Assembly (NCBI RefSeq): GCF_019737615.1
Contig: NZ_JAHKKS010000003.1
Location: 448,482 to 512,481, forward strand
Reading direction: 5' to 3'
Length of the DNA stretch: 64,000 nucleotides
Source: Sphingobium xanthum
GTDB lineage: Bacteria; Pseudomonadota; Alphaproteobacteria; Sphingomonadales; Sphingomonadaceae
Under the pieces are notes generated by a model. That model was not told the DNA's origin. It saw only the letters and a program-made list of their open reading frames with translations, and made no database searches. The position numbers and the translations under genes are program-made. Shown piece after piece: positions 37,768 through 47,489 of this stretch. The number at the start of each line of letters is the position of its first letter. Positions within the stretch are counted from its first letter, which is position 1.

Positions 37768-39063
37768 CTATTTGCCGATGCAGAAGCCGGAGAAAAGTTC
37801 GTCCAGAACGGCATCGGTCGTGACGTGGCCGGTGAGTTCATCGAGCGCGCTCAGCGCGTGCCGTAAATTCTCGGCAATGAGGATTTCGTCAGTTTCGTCT
37901 ACCGCATCACGTACAGCGGCAGCGCTGCGCAGAAGGACCGCCCTCTGGCGCTGTGATAAAGCATAGTCACCGGGAACCGGCAGCAGTGATTCTGCGACGA
38001 TGCAGAGCCTGTCGACGAGGTCCGATATCCCCTGCCCCGTCCGCGCTGATATGGCGAGACCCTGACCGGAGGAATTCACGTCCGCCTTCGCGTGAAGCTG
38101 GATCAGCTCCCCGTGAACGGGCGGTTTCATATCAGCTGCACCAAGCCACAACACGATATCGGCCTGCGCCAACAGGGCCTCGGCGCGATCGACCCCGATC
38201 CGCTCGACATCGTCTTGCGCATCCCGCAACCCGGCCGAATCAGACAGAAGAAATGGCACGCCGCGAATCGCGATCGTCGCCTCGATCACGTCCCGCGTCG
38301 TTCCGGCATGCGGCGAGACGATGGCTGCGTCCCGACCGACGAGCGCATTGAACAAGGTGGATTTTCCGGCGTTTGGCGGCCCACCGATGGCAACTCGTAT
38401 CCCGTCCTTCAGCCGCTCCCCACCTGGCTTGGCGAGATCGCTCTCCATGGCGGCCGCGATCTCGACGCAGGCATCCGCCAAACCTTCGATCGTTCCCGAT
38501 TCCTCGACATCGCCCTCGTCGGAAAAGTCGATCCGCGCTTCCACCTGCGCCGCCAGCTTGCGAAGCGCCGTCGTCCAGCCCTCGATCCGGCGACTGAGGC
38601 CACCGCCCATCATGGCCATGGCCGCGCGCCGCTGAAGCGCGGTCTCGGCCGCCAGCAGATCGCCCAGCCCCTCGATGCCGGCCAGATCCATCTGACCGTT
38701 CAGAAACGCGCGCCGCGTGAACTCGCCCGGTTCGGCGAGCCGCATGCCGGGCAATCGGGCCAGTGCCGCCTCGACGCTCCGAACAACGGCGCGCGAGCCG
38801 TGGCAATGCAGTTCGGCCATGTCCTCGCCGGTCTCCGTGCGCGGACCGGGAAAGATGATGAGCAGTCCCTCGTCGAGAAGATCGCCGGCTTCGGGATCGA
38901 CGAAGCGACGAAGGGCCGCACGGCGCGGCTCGGGCAAATCCCGCGTGGTCAGCGCCCGCGCGGCACGCAGCGCAGAGGGGCCGGAGAGTCGAATGACTGC
39001 GATCGCCGCCGGCGGTTGCCCGCTCGACAAGGCGAAAATGGTCGGCTTTTCAGGATTGCTCAC
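37768..39063 (-). CDS. mnmE: tRNA modification GTPase MnmE
   Basis: GTPase partner of MnmG in cmnm5U34 tRNA modification. The 431-residue protein has an N-terminal formyl-tetrahydrofolate-binding domain (about 1-120), an inserted GTPase domain with G1 GPPNAGKST, a G3-like SDSAGLR and TT in the switch (HAGTTRDVIEA), and the C-terminal catalytic Cys in FCIGK, the hallmark ending. Its length is slightly below the E. coli protein. It is separate from mnmG by a parS-containing gap. Confidence 0.96.
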   Translation of the reverse strand: MSNPEKPTIFALSSGQPPAAIAVIRLSGPSALRAARALTTRDLPEPRRAALRRFVDPEAGDLLDEGLLIIFPGPRTETGEDMAELHCHGSRAVVRSVEAALARLPGMRLAEPGEFTRRAFLNGQMDLAGIEGLGDLLAAETALQRRAAMAMMGGGLSRRIEGWTTALRKLAAQVEARIDFSDEGDVEESGTIEGLADACVEIAAAMESDLAKPGGERLKDGIRVAIGGPPNAGKSTLFNALVGRDAAIVSPHAGTTRDVIEATIAIRGVPFLLSDSAGLRDAQDDVERIGVDRAEALLAQADIVLWLGAADMKPPVHGELIQLHAKADVNSSGQGLAISARTGQGISDLVDRLCIVAESLLPVPGDYALSQRQRAVLLRSAAAVRDAVDETDEILIAENLRHALSALDELTGHVTTDAVLDELFSGFCIGK

Positions 39064-39069
39064 ATCATC

Positions 39070-39085
39070 GGCTCACGTGAAATAT
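39070..39085. promoter_or_regulatory. Degenerate parS-like site
   Basis: cggcTCACGTGAAAta keeps the TCACGTGAAA core of parS (12 of 16 positions) and lies in the 24-bp gap between mnmE and the DUF6489 gene, close to two better sites. It may be a weak ParB site. Confidence 0.5.
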
Positions 39086-39087
39086 GT

Positions 39088-39348
39088 TCAGCCGTCTTTC
39101 TTGGTCGTCCCGCCAGCACCTGCCGCGCTGATGCCGAGGTCCATGAAGCTCGAAAACAGCTTCATGCCTGCGTCGCCGAGCGGCGACATGCTGCGAAACA
39201 TGCGCTCCATCTGCTCAAGATTGGCCTGGCCGCTCATCGTGTCCGCCACTGCCTGAAGGTAGAGATCGTGGATCGGCTTCATGTCCGGCAGGCCCAGAAA
39301 GGTCCGCGCCTCTTCGGGAGTGCAATCGACGTCGACTGTGAATTTCAT
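39088..39348 (-). CDS. DUF6489 family small protein
   Basis: An 86-residue protein starting MKFTVDVDCTPEEARTFLGLPD, the pattern of a small family I know only from sphingomonad-type genomes as DUF6489. The N-terminus has alternating beta-type residues; the rest is amphipathic helix with several Met (MERMFRSM) and a flexible Gly/Thr/Lys tail. There is no signal peptide. It sits just upstream of mnmE in the same direction. The function is unknown. Confidence 0.82.
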   Translation of the reverse strand: MKFTVDVDCTPEEARTFLGLPDMKPIHDLYLQAVADTMSGQANLEQMERMFRSMSPLGDAGMKLFSSFMDLGISAAGAGGTTKKDG

Positions 39349-39463
39349 CGCGGCGCTTCTCCATGCTGATCCCCTCGGGGACCGGCCTGCCATGCCGCAT
39401 CGGGATCGCATTTGCCACAGATTTGAACGAATGTCCCCCCGGGACGGATATCGGGCCCCAGCC

Positions 39464-40141
39464 TCAGACGAGCTGGAGAAGCCCGATATCCTTGTCGACA
39501 ATGCCCGTATAGATCATCGAGAACGCCACATAGATGATGACCAGCAGGCCGATCCAGGCGATCCAGCGATAGCGATCGATATATTTGGCGATGACGTTCG
39601 CGGCGATGCCCATGAGCCCGACGGCGAAGACAAGGCCGATCATCAGGATGCCGGGATGATCCCGCGCCGCGCCTGCGACCGCAAGGACATTGTCGAGGCT
39701 CATCGAGACGTCCGCGACGGCAACGGCCCAGGCCGCGCCGGCAAAGCTCTTGGCCGCCCTGACGCCGCTATGCTCGTCACCCTCGATCTCCGGCGAGCCG
39801 TGGCTGTTATCCGCGCCTTGCCGGATCTCGCGATACATTTTCCACGAAACCCAGAGCAGCAGCACGCCGCCCGCGAAAATCAGCCCGATGAGCTGGAGCA
39901 ATTGAGTGACGACGAGCGCGAAGCCGATGCGCAGCACCAGCGCCGCGATGATGCCGATGAGGATCACCTTCTTGCGCTGCTCGGCGGGCAAGCCCGCCGC
40001 CAGCGCGCCGATTACGATCGCATTGTCGCCGGCCAGGAAGATATCGATCAGAAGGACCTGGCCGAACGCGAACCAGGCGCTGGTGCTGCCCGTGAACAGA
40101 TTGCCGATGTCGCTGACGATGTGCGCCCAGATTTCGGTCAT
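39464..40141 (-). CDS. TerC-family integral membrane protein
   Basis: A 225-residue protein with about seven membrane helices. The TerC hallmarks are two acidic motifs inside helices: LAGDNAIVIGALAAGL and MSLDNVLAVAGAA. Proteins of this family (including YjbE/Alx/MntP-like relatives) are linked to metal-ion export, mainly manganese or calcium in studied cases. No riboswitch-like leader was seen between it and rho, which starts 1.3 kb upstream on the same strand. The exact ion is unknown. Confidence 0.92.
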   Translation of the reverse strand: MTEIWAHIVSDIGNLFTGSTSAWFAFGQVLLIDIFLAGDNAIVIGALAAGLPAEQRKKVILIGIIAALVLRIGFALVVTQLLQLIGLIFAGGVLLLWVSWKMYREIRQGADNSHGSPEIEGDEHSGVRAAKSFAGAAWAVAVADVSMSLDNVLAVAGAARDHPGILMIGLVFAVGLMGIAANVIAKYIDRYRWIAWIGLLVIIYVAFSMIYTGIVDKDIGLLQLV

Positions 40142-40156
40142 GCGTCCCCGGCCAAC

Positions 40157-41413
<1,257 letters not shown>

Positions 41414-41754
41414 GGAAAATCGAGTCCGACTCTTGGCGTGTTATCATGAGAATGCGGTGATGGTCAGATGGTGCCGGGGCCGCCGCACTGGCGAGGCTTG
41501 CAAGCGCTGGTCATGCGCCCCGGTGAAAGGGAATGGCCCGGATTAGGCCGTGCCCGGAGCCGAGTCAAGGCGCAGGCGATGAGCCGCCCAGTCGCCAGCC
41601 GGGTCAAAGATGATCGCGTACCCGGCAAAATTCAAGATGACCTCTCCGGTTACGTCACTAACGGTTTTGAAGATCGCGCCGGGCGGGATATGGGAACTCA
41701 AAGAAAAGACAAGCGGGCCGCCGGATCCAATGCTGATCACAGGGAGGCATAGAT
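41414..41754. other. Divergent intergenic region between rho and the haem peroxidase gene
   Basis: A stretch of 341 bp with no supported gene; short ORFs on both strands look like chance. It must contain the rho promoter/leader and the peroxidase promoter. GGGAGG lies 7 nt before the peroxidase ATG. No clear terminator or repeat was found. Confidence 0.5.
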
Positions 41755-43401
41755 ATGCCGGGATGGCTCGAAGACTTCGCTCTCAAGGCGGTGGCATTCT
41801 TTATCGGCAAGGCGCGGGTCAGCGACTTGCTGATCAACAAGATCGTGCAGAGTGGCCGCAACCGGCCGCATCCCTGGTCGACCAAGCATGACTATATCAG
41901 CTGGAGCGGCCTGACCGACCGCAGCTACAGCGCGCGGCTGCTCCCGGCTATGCCGCTGCCGGAGGAGGAAAAGCTCGGCACCCGGCGCCCGCCACTCGAC
42001 CAGACGGCGCAGCTCTTCGCAGCGCCGGCCAGTGGTCAGCGTCCCTGCCGCAAGTCGACGCTGCTGTTCCCGGCCTTCGCACAATATCTGACCGACGGCT
42101 TCCTGCGCACACAGGTCTCCAATGTGGCGCCCTTCGACAGCTTCCCCGAGGACCGGCGGCGCACCACGTCCAATCACGACATCGACATGAGTCCGCTCTA
42201 TGGCCGCACGCCGGCGCAGACGAGCGTGCTGCGCCGGATGAGTGAAGAGCCCGGCCAGAAGGGCAAGCTCAAGTCGCAATGGATCGGCAAGGAAGAATTT
42301 CCCGAATTCCTGTTCGACCCGGTGACCCACAAGGTGAAAGAGGAATTCTGCGATGCGGCAGGCAGGCCGATCCTCGATTTCCCGCTCGGCATCAACAATC
42401 TCCCGGTCGGCTCCGACCGGTACAATCATATCTTCGCCGTCGGCGGCGACCGGGTGAACGCGACGCCCTATGTGGCGATGATGAACACGCTCTGGCTGCG
42501 CGAGCATAACCGCCTCGCCGGCCTGCTGGAGCTCGCTTATCCGCATTGGGACGACGAGCGCGTGTTCGAGACGGCGCGCAACATCATCATCGTCATGTTC
42601 ATCAAGCTGGTGGTCGAGGAATATATCAATCACATCAGCACGGCGGTCATCCCCTTCTCCGCCAATCCGACCGTCTGCTGGAACGCGGGCTGGAACCGCA
42701 CCAACTGGATGACCACCGAGTTCAGCCTGCTTTACCGTTGGCATTCGCTGATCCCGCAGACCCTCAACTGGGGTGGCAAGCGCATCGATGGTAGTGCGCT
42801 CTCGCTCAACAATACGCTGCTGATCGAGCGCGGGCTGGTCGGCAGCTTCATCGATGTCTCCGGCAATCATGCGACCGCGCTTGGCCTCCAGAACAGCGCG
42901 GATTTCCTCGTCCGCGCGGACTCGCACGCGATCGCACAAGGCCGGCTCAACAATGTCGCCACCTACAATGACTATCGCCAGGCAATGAAACTGAAGCCGC
43001 TGCGCGATTTCAAGGAGCTGGTCGGCACGTCGAAACGCAAGGACGAGCAGGAGCGGCGCGATGCCCTCGCCGCGGAAATGGAACGCCTTTACGGCGACAT
43101 CGACAATGTCGAGTTCTTCACCGGACTCTTCGCCGAGGCGCCGGGCGCCAACGGACCGCTACCGAGGCTGGTGATGGTGATGGTCGCGATGGACGCCTTC
43201 TCGCAGGCGCTGACCAATCCCCTGCTCTCCCAGCATGTCTATGGAGACGATGCCACCAGCCGTGTCGCTTTCTCGCCGGAAGGCCTCGCAATCATCGCGC
43301 AGACCAACAGCCTGCGCGACATTCTTAGGCGCAACAGCGCCGGGCTGGATGATGCGTTCGTGGGGATGACGCGTCAGGACTGGGCGCGCAACCAGTCCTG
43401 A
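41755..43401 (+). CDS. Animal-haem-peroxidase family protein, cyclooxygenase-like
   Basis: A 548-residue protein that aligns by eye along most of the length of animal prostaglandin H synthase (COX). Shared blocks include HDYISW, TLWLREHNR, IKLVVEEYI and GFLRT. TEFSLLYRWHSLIP at 321-334 matches the COX catalytic block, giving Tyr327 for COX Tyr385 and His330 for the proximal haem ligand His388. Around the distal site, FAQYLTDGF (108-116) keeps Gln110, but the COX distal His207 position is Asp114. There is no EGF domain and no signal peptide. It probably oxygenates fatty acids; peroxidase activity is doubtful. It stands alone between rho and a convergent nitroreductase gene. Confidence 0.9.
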   Translation: MPGWLEDFALKAVAFFIGKARVSDLLINKIVQSGRNRPHPWSTKHDYISWSGLTDRSYSARLLPAMPLPEEEKLGTRRPPLDQTAQLFAAPASGQRPCRKSTLLFPAFAQYLTDGFLRTQVSNVAPFDSFPEDRRRTTSNHDIDMSPLYGRTPAQTSVLRRMSEEPGQKGKLKSQWIGKEEFPEFLFDPVTHKVKEEFCDAAGRPILDFPLGINNLPVGSDRYNHIFAVGGDRVNATPYVAMMNTLWLREHNRLAGLLELAYPHWDDERVFETARNIIIVMFIKLVVEEYINHISTAVIPFSANPTVCWNAGWNRTNWMTTEFSLLYRWHSLIPQTLNWGGKRIDGSALSLNNTLLIERGLVGSFIDVSGNHATALGLQNSADFLVRADSHAIAQGRLNNVATYNDYRQAMKLKPLRDFKELVGTSKRKDEQERRDALAAEMERLYGDIDNVEFFTGLFAEAPGANGPLPRLVMVMVAMDAFSQALTNPLLSQHVYGDDATSRVAFSPEGLAIIAQTNSLRDILRRNSAGLDDAFVGMTRQDWARNQS

Positions 43402-43409
43402 CGCACAGC

Positions 43410-44081
43410 TCAGTCGTTCAATATGTGGAGTATGTCGGCAGCGTCCGCCCGGTCAGCGATGACGGCGTTTACCGGCGCGTCCGGGACCGCATAACCGATC
43501 GAGAGACCGCAATAGAGCATCAGATTATCGGGAATCGCCAGCTCCCGACGCACGATGCTGTGGAAGGCCGTCCAGCTGATCTGCGCGCAGCTGTCGATCT
43601 CTGCTTCGGTCAGGAGCAGCATCACGCTCTGGAGATAGATCCCCAAATCCGCCCATTGCGACGGTCCAGCGGCGCGATCAATGCACAGGAACATCGCGGC
43701 CGGCGCACCGAACGCCTGATGGTTGTTGTAGACGTAACGCAGCCGCCCGTCATGATCCTCACGTGCAATGCCGAGCGCGGCATATTGGCGCTCGCCGCAC
43801 TGGAAACGCCGTCCGGCATAGGGCTCCTCGAGCGGATCGGGATAGACGGAATATTCCCGCTCGTCGAACTGGGGCGGCACAGTGCTGCGTGCAGCCGTTG
43901 CGGCGCGCAGAGAGGCCAGACGTGCCCCGGTGACGAGCCAGACATGCCAAGGCTGCACATTGCTGTTGGACGGGGCTTGCAGCGCCTTTTTGAGGATAGT
44001 CTCCAGCAGGACCGGATCGACCGGATCGGGACGGAAGGCGCGCGTCGAACGACGGCGCGCGAGTGCGCTGCTCACATCCAT
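43410..44081 (-). CDS. Nitroreductase family FMN protein
   Basis: A 223-residue FMN-dependent oxidoreductase. The N-terminal FMN-binding motif RRSTRAFRPDPVD and the APSNSNVQPWHVWLV block match the NfsB/FrmA-like nitroreductase fold; GLSIGYAVPDAPVN near the C-terminus closes the flavin site. It is 3 bp from the hemJ start and probably co-transcribed downstream of it. The natural substrate is not evident; quinones or nitroaromatics are typical test substrates of the family. Confidence 0.92.
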   Translation of the reverse strand: MDVSSALARRRSTRAFRPDPVDPVLLETILKKALQAPSNSNVQPWHVWLVTGARLASLRAATAARSTVPPQFDEREYSVYPDPLEEPYAGRRFQCGERQYAALGIAREDHDGRLRYVYNNHQAFGAPAAMFLCIDRAAGPSQWADLGIYLQSVMLLLTEAEIDSCAQISWTAFHSIVRRELAIPDNLMLYCGLSIGYAVPDAPVNAVIADRADAADILHILND

Positions 44082-44084
44082 GGA

Positions 44085-44543
44085 TCAGAACGGCCGGACG
44101 ATGACGAGAATGACGACGAAAGTGACCAGCAGCGCCGGCACTTCGTTGATCATGCGCAGGCGCTTCTCGGGCCAGGGACGCTCGCCGCGCGCCAGCTTCT
44201 TCGCATAACCGACTATCCAGCCGTGAAAGCCGGAGAGAATGATGACAAGCAGCAGCTTGGCATGGAACCAGCCCTCGCTCCACGCACCGATGTGAAAGGC
44301 AAGCAGCAGCCCGAAAATCCATACGATGATCAAGGCAGGATTCATGATGATGCGCCGCAACCGGTTCTCGCGATCGATCCAGGCAAGATCCTCGGGCGAT
44401 CCGACCACGGTCTGGTGATGATAGACGAAGAAACGCGGCATCATGAACAGGCTGGCCATCAGGAAGATGACGAAGATGACATGGCCGGCGAGCACCCAAG
44501 GATAAGCGGCGCCCAGAAAACCGATGCCCGGCAGAATCGACAT
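44085..44543 (-). CDS. hemJ: Protoporphyrinogen oxidase HemJ (UPF0093/CopD-like)
   Basis: A 152-residue membrane protein with four hydrophobic segments. It has HemJ features: the conserved His21 in LAGHVIFVIFLMASLFMMPRF and the Lys in FHAKLLLVIILSGFHGW. It oxidises protoporphyrinogen IX in haem synthesis in bacteria that lack HemG/HemY. It is next to hemE in the same direction, as in many alphaproteobacteria, which supports HemJ over a copper-related CopD role. Confidence 0.92.
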   Translation of the reverse strand: MSILPGIGFLGAAYPWVLAGHVIFVIFLMASLFMMPRFFVYHHQTVVGSPEDLAWIDRENRLRRIIMNPALIIVWIFGLLLAFHIGAWSEGWFHAKLLLVIILSGFHGWIVGYAKKLARGERPWPEKRLRMINEVPALLVTFVVILVIVRPF

Positions 44544-44645
44544 GGGGGACTATTCCTCGTTCTTGAGCCGTGCGCGACTGGGGGCCTTTTAGGCGGGCGC
44601 TCTGGAAATTGGAACGGGGTGTGTTCGCGGGTTCCCCTTTCATAT

Positions 44646-44700
44646 CGAGCGAAGTCGAGATGTGTTCAGCGCCGCGCTCCGCGTGTCTCGACTTCGCTCG
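44646..44700. repeat. 15-bp-stem palindromic repeat after hemE
   Basis: CGAGCGAAGTCGAGA (44646-44660) is the exact reverse complement of 44686-44700, enclosing a 25-nt GC-rich loop that can form a second small stem. It is located 14 bp after the hemE stop and upstream of hemJ. It resembles the cgaagtcgag-type intergenic repeat common in sphingomonads. It may terminate or stabilise hemE mRNA. Confidence 0.85.
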
Positions 44701-44714
44701 ACACGAACGGTCGG

Positions 44715-45752
44715 TTACTGCTCGCCCCGCACCCGCGCCACGAGTTGTTCGACATGCGCGATCGGCGTGTCCGGCAGGATGCCGTGGCCGAGATTGAAGA
44801 TATGCGGCCGGCCGGAAAGTGCATCGAGGATATTGTCCACAGCCCGGTCCAGAGTCGCCCCGCCCGCAATGAGCGCGAGCGGATCGAGATTGCCCTGCAC
44901 CGGCAGGTCCTTCGGCAATTCGCGGTTCGCCCAGACCGGGTCCAAAGTCTCGTCGAGCCCGAGCGCATCCACACATGTCCCGGCAGCATAATCGATCAGC
45001 TTGGCACCGGCACCCTTCGGAAAGCCGATGATCGGCGTGTTCGGATGTCGCGCCCGCACGCCCGCCACGATCGTGGCATTGGGCGCGATCACCCATTGGC
45101 GGAACTGCTCGGGGCTGAGCGAGCCCGACCAGCTGTCGAACAATTGCACGGCATCGACACCCGCCTCGATCTGGGCACAGAGATAGTCGATCGTCGCGCC
45201 GATGATCGCCTCGATGATGCCGGCAAAGCGCACCGGATCGCCATAAGCGAGGCGCCGCGCGGCAGCATGATCGCGGCTGCCCTGCCCCGCGACCATATAG
45301 GTCGCGACCGTCCACGGACTGCCGGCAAAGCCCAGAAAGGTCGTTTCCGGCGCCAGCGCAGCCTTGACCTTGCGCACCGTCTCGATGACAGGCGCCAGCC
45401 GATCAGGCTGAGGTGTCAGATCCTTGAGATTGGCATCGACCAGAGGCGGTGCCAGACGCGGTCCTTCGCCCGTCTCGAACCACAGAGTCTGGCCGAGTGC
45501 ATGAGGCACCACCAGAATGTCCGAGAAGAGAATCGCGCCGTCAAAACCGAAGCGCCGGATCGGCTGGAGCGTGACTTCGGCTGCGGCATCGCTGTCATAG
45601 CACAGGTCGAGGAACCCGCCCTTGTCGGCTCTCAACGCACGATATTCCGGCAGATAGCGGCCCGCCTGGCGCATGAGCCACAATGGCGGGCGTGCAGGTC
45701 GATGACCGTGGAGGACCCCAAGCAGCGGGGCAGTGACACTGGAAACGTCCAC
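44715..45752 (-). CDS. hemE: Uroporphyrinogen decarboxylase
   Basis: Decarboxylates uroporphyrinogen III to coproporphyrinogen III. The 345-residue protein has the substrate-binding N-terminal motif PPLWLMRQAGRYLPEYRALR, the FSDILVVPHALG block and FAGSPWTVATYM. I chose the GTG at 45752 (VDVSSVTAPLLG) because the family starts just before LMRQAGRY and the longer frame would run into origin sequence; TTAGGA lies about 10 nt upstream. The gene borders the proposed oriC, as in Caulobacter, where replication and hemE transcription interact. Confidence 0.95.
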   Translation of the reverse strand: MDVSSVTAPLLGVLHGHRPARPPLWLMRQAGRYLPEYRALRADKGGFLDLCYDSDAAAEVTLQPIRRFGFDGAILFSDILVVPHALGQTLWFETGEGPRLAPPLVDANLKDLTPQPDRLAPVIETVRKVKAALAPETTFLGFAGSPWTVATYMVAGQGSRDHAAARRLAYGDPVRFAGIIEAIIGATIDYLCAQIEAGVDAVQLFDSWSGSLSPEQFRQWVIAPNATIVAGVRARHPNTPIIGFPKGAGAKLIDYAAGTCVDALGLDETLDPVWANRELPKDLPVQGNLDPLALIAGGATLDRAVDNILDALSGRPHIFNLGHGILPDTPIAHVEQLVARVRGEQ

Positions 45753-46044
45753 GGGCCAATATCCTAATAAGAAGTTAATAGAAGATTGTTGGAGTCTGTT
45801 GGGGGCGTGGATGCTGGGCATTATTGCCTTGTCATCATTTTGCCAACAGCTTGACCCGGGCCGGTCACACAAACGCGGGCGAGTCCCGATCATTGTCCAC
45901 GCTACCCACAGCCTGTGTGCACAGCATCACCTCTGTGGATAAGGGAGCCGGTTCCGGAACGCGATCGGGCATGGATTCCGTCTCTGCGTTTGTCCACGCT
46001 TCTGTCCCTTGAATTATCCGTGAATTGTCCACAGAACGATCCCG
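45753..46044. other. oriC: Candidate chromosomal replication origin oriC
   Basis: A 292-bp gap between divergent hemE and ppsR, the position of the origin in Caulobacter and other alphaproteobacteria. It holds one perfect DnaA box on the minus strand (TTATCCACA complement at 45935-45943), a one-mismatch box TTGTCCACA at 46026-46034, and looser ones at 45894-45902, 45903-45911, 45991-45999 and 46015-46023. The left part (45760-45845) is AT-rich and could be the unwinding element. The parABS system lies within 11 kb. Origin function is inferred from context and boxes. Confidence 0.88.
45935..45943 (-). promoter_or_regulatory. Consensus DnaA box
   Basis: Exact TTATCCACA when read on the minus strand, inside the proposed oriC. 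Confidence 0.85.
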
Positions 46045-46890
46045 ATGGACCGGCTGAACCTGCATCTGCTCTCGGACTCGACCGGCGAGACGCTGGAACA
46101 TATCGGCAAAGCGGCGATCGCACAGTTCGAGAATGTCGAGACGATCCGCCATTTCTGGCCGATGGTCCGCTCCGAGCAGCATCTTGAGCGTATCCTGGAG
46201 GAAGTAGCGCGCAATCCCGGCATGGTGTTGTTCACGCTCGCCAATCAGTCGCTGCGCAAGAAGCTGGAAAATGGCTGCCGGGCACTTGGCATTCCGTTCG
46301 TGGCGCCCCTCGATCCGGTGACGGATGCGATGTCCAACCTGCTCGGTCAGGAAACGCGCAATCGCCCCGGCCGCAAGCATGTGCTGGACGAGGCCTATTT
46401 CGCGCGCATCGATGCGATCCAGTTCACCATCGCGCATGATGATGGCGTCGGCTGGGAGAACTGGGAAGAAGCGGACATATTGCTGGCCGGCGTCTCGCGC
46501 ACGTCCAAGACGCCGACCAGCATCTATCTCGCCAATCGCGGTTTCAAGACGGCCAATATCCCGCTCGTGCCGGAATCGCCGCCGCCGACCAGCCTGTTCG
46601 ATCTCAAGCATCCGATGGTCGTCGGCTTGACCGCAGGTGCGGAGCGTCTGGTGCAGGTGCGGCGCAACCGGCTGCTCTCGCTCAATCAGGCGCCTGAGAC
46701 TGCCTATGTCGATCTGGAGCGGGTCAACAGCGAAGTGGCGCATGCGCGGCGCATGTTCGCCGATCAGGGCTGGCCGGTCATCGACGTGACACGCCGCTCG
46801 ATTGAGGAGACGGCGGCGGCGATCGTGCATCTCTATCAGGAGCGTTTGAAGAGCCTCACCAACGGCCTTGGCAGCGGCCGGCCGGCATGA
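46045..46890 (+). CDS. ppsR: Pyruvate, phosphate dikinase regulatory protein (kinase/pyrophosphorylase, DUF299)
   Basis: Bifunctional regulator that phosphorylates and dephosphorylates PPDK or PEP synthase. The 281-residue protein has the P-loop GVSRTSKT at 149-156, the N-terminal HLLSDSTGETLEHI and the YDLERVNSEVAHAR-like C-terminal block (YVDLERVNSEVAHARRM). Orthologues beside hemE mark the origin in many alphaproteobacteria. It is the first gene of a run with 4-bp overlaps to maf. Whether the target is PPDK or PpsA cannot be seen here. Confidence 0.94.
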   Translation: MDRLNLHLLSDSTGETLEHIGKAAIAQFENVETIRHFWPMVRSEQHLERILEEVARNPGMVLFTLANQSLRKKLENGCRALGIPFVAPLDPVTDAMSNLLGQETRNRPGRKHVLDEAYFARIDAIQFTIAHDDGVGWENWEEADILLAGVSRTSKTPTSIYLANRGFKTANIPLVPESPPPTSLFDLKHPMVVGLTAGAERLVQVRRNRLLSLNQAPETAYVDLERVNSEVAHARRMFADQGWPVIDVTRRSIEETAAAIVHLYQERLKSLTNGLGSGRPA

Positions 46891-47489
46891 GCGTGCGTCT
46901 GTTGCTTGCCTCGCAAAGCGCGAGCCGTCGCCGTTTGCTAAGCGCAGCTGCCGTGCCGTTCGAGACGGTTGATGCCGGGGTCGATGAGGACGCGATCAAG
47001 GCCGGGCTGGATGACGAAGGCGTGAGCGCGCGCGATCTCGCCGATGCGCTCTCGGAATGGAAAGCCAAGAAGCCGTCCATGCGCAATCCGACCGATCTGG
47101 TGCTTGGCTGCGACCAGACACTGGAGCTGGACGACGGCAGCCGGATCGACAAGGTGGAGACGCGCGACGAGGCCGCGGCCTTGCTGATGCGCATGGGCGG
47201 CCGTTCTCACAAGCTACACAGCGCCGCCGTCATCGCGCAGGGCGGCGAGCCGATCTGGCGGCATATCGAGAGCGTGACCTTGCAGATGCGACCGCTCAGC
47301 CCGGCGTTCATCGATCATTATCTCGATCTCGATTGGGAGAATTGCCGCTGGTGCGTCGGCTGCTACCGGATCGAGGGGCCGGGCGCGCAGCTTTTCGCGC
47401 GGATCACGGGGAGCCTGTTTGCCGTGCAGGGACTGCCTCTGCTGCCTTTGCTCGACTATTTGCGCGTGCGCTCTATTCTGCCGGCATGA
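46887..47489 (+). CDS. maf: Maf-family nucleotide pyrophosphatase
   Basis: A 200-residue Maf protein. Family blocks are LLLASQSASRRRLLSAA at the N-terminus, LVLGCDQTLELDD with the catalytic acid, and the WENCRWCVGCYRIEG region near the C-terminus. Maf proteins hydrolyse non-canonical or canonical NTPs to NMP and affect septum formation when overproduced. It overlaps ppsR and aroE by 4 bp each, forming a compact origin-side operon. Confidence 0.93.
   Translation: MSVRLLLASQSASRRRLLSAAAVPFETVDAGVDEDAIKAGLDDEGVSARDLADALSEWKAKKPSMRNPTDLVLGCDQTLELDDGSRIDKVETRDEAAALLMRMGGRSHKLHSAAVIAQGGEPIWRHIESVTLQMRPLSPAFIDHYLDLDWENCRWCVGCYRIEGPGAQLFARITGSLFAVQGLPLLPLLDYLRVRSILPA

Noticed and set aside
43425..45767. 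780-codon plus-strand ORF
   Set aside because: Shadow of the nitroreductase, hemJ and hemE genes; it crosses all three and a palindromic repeat.
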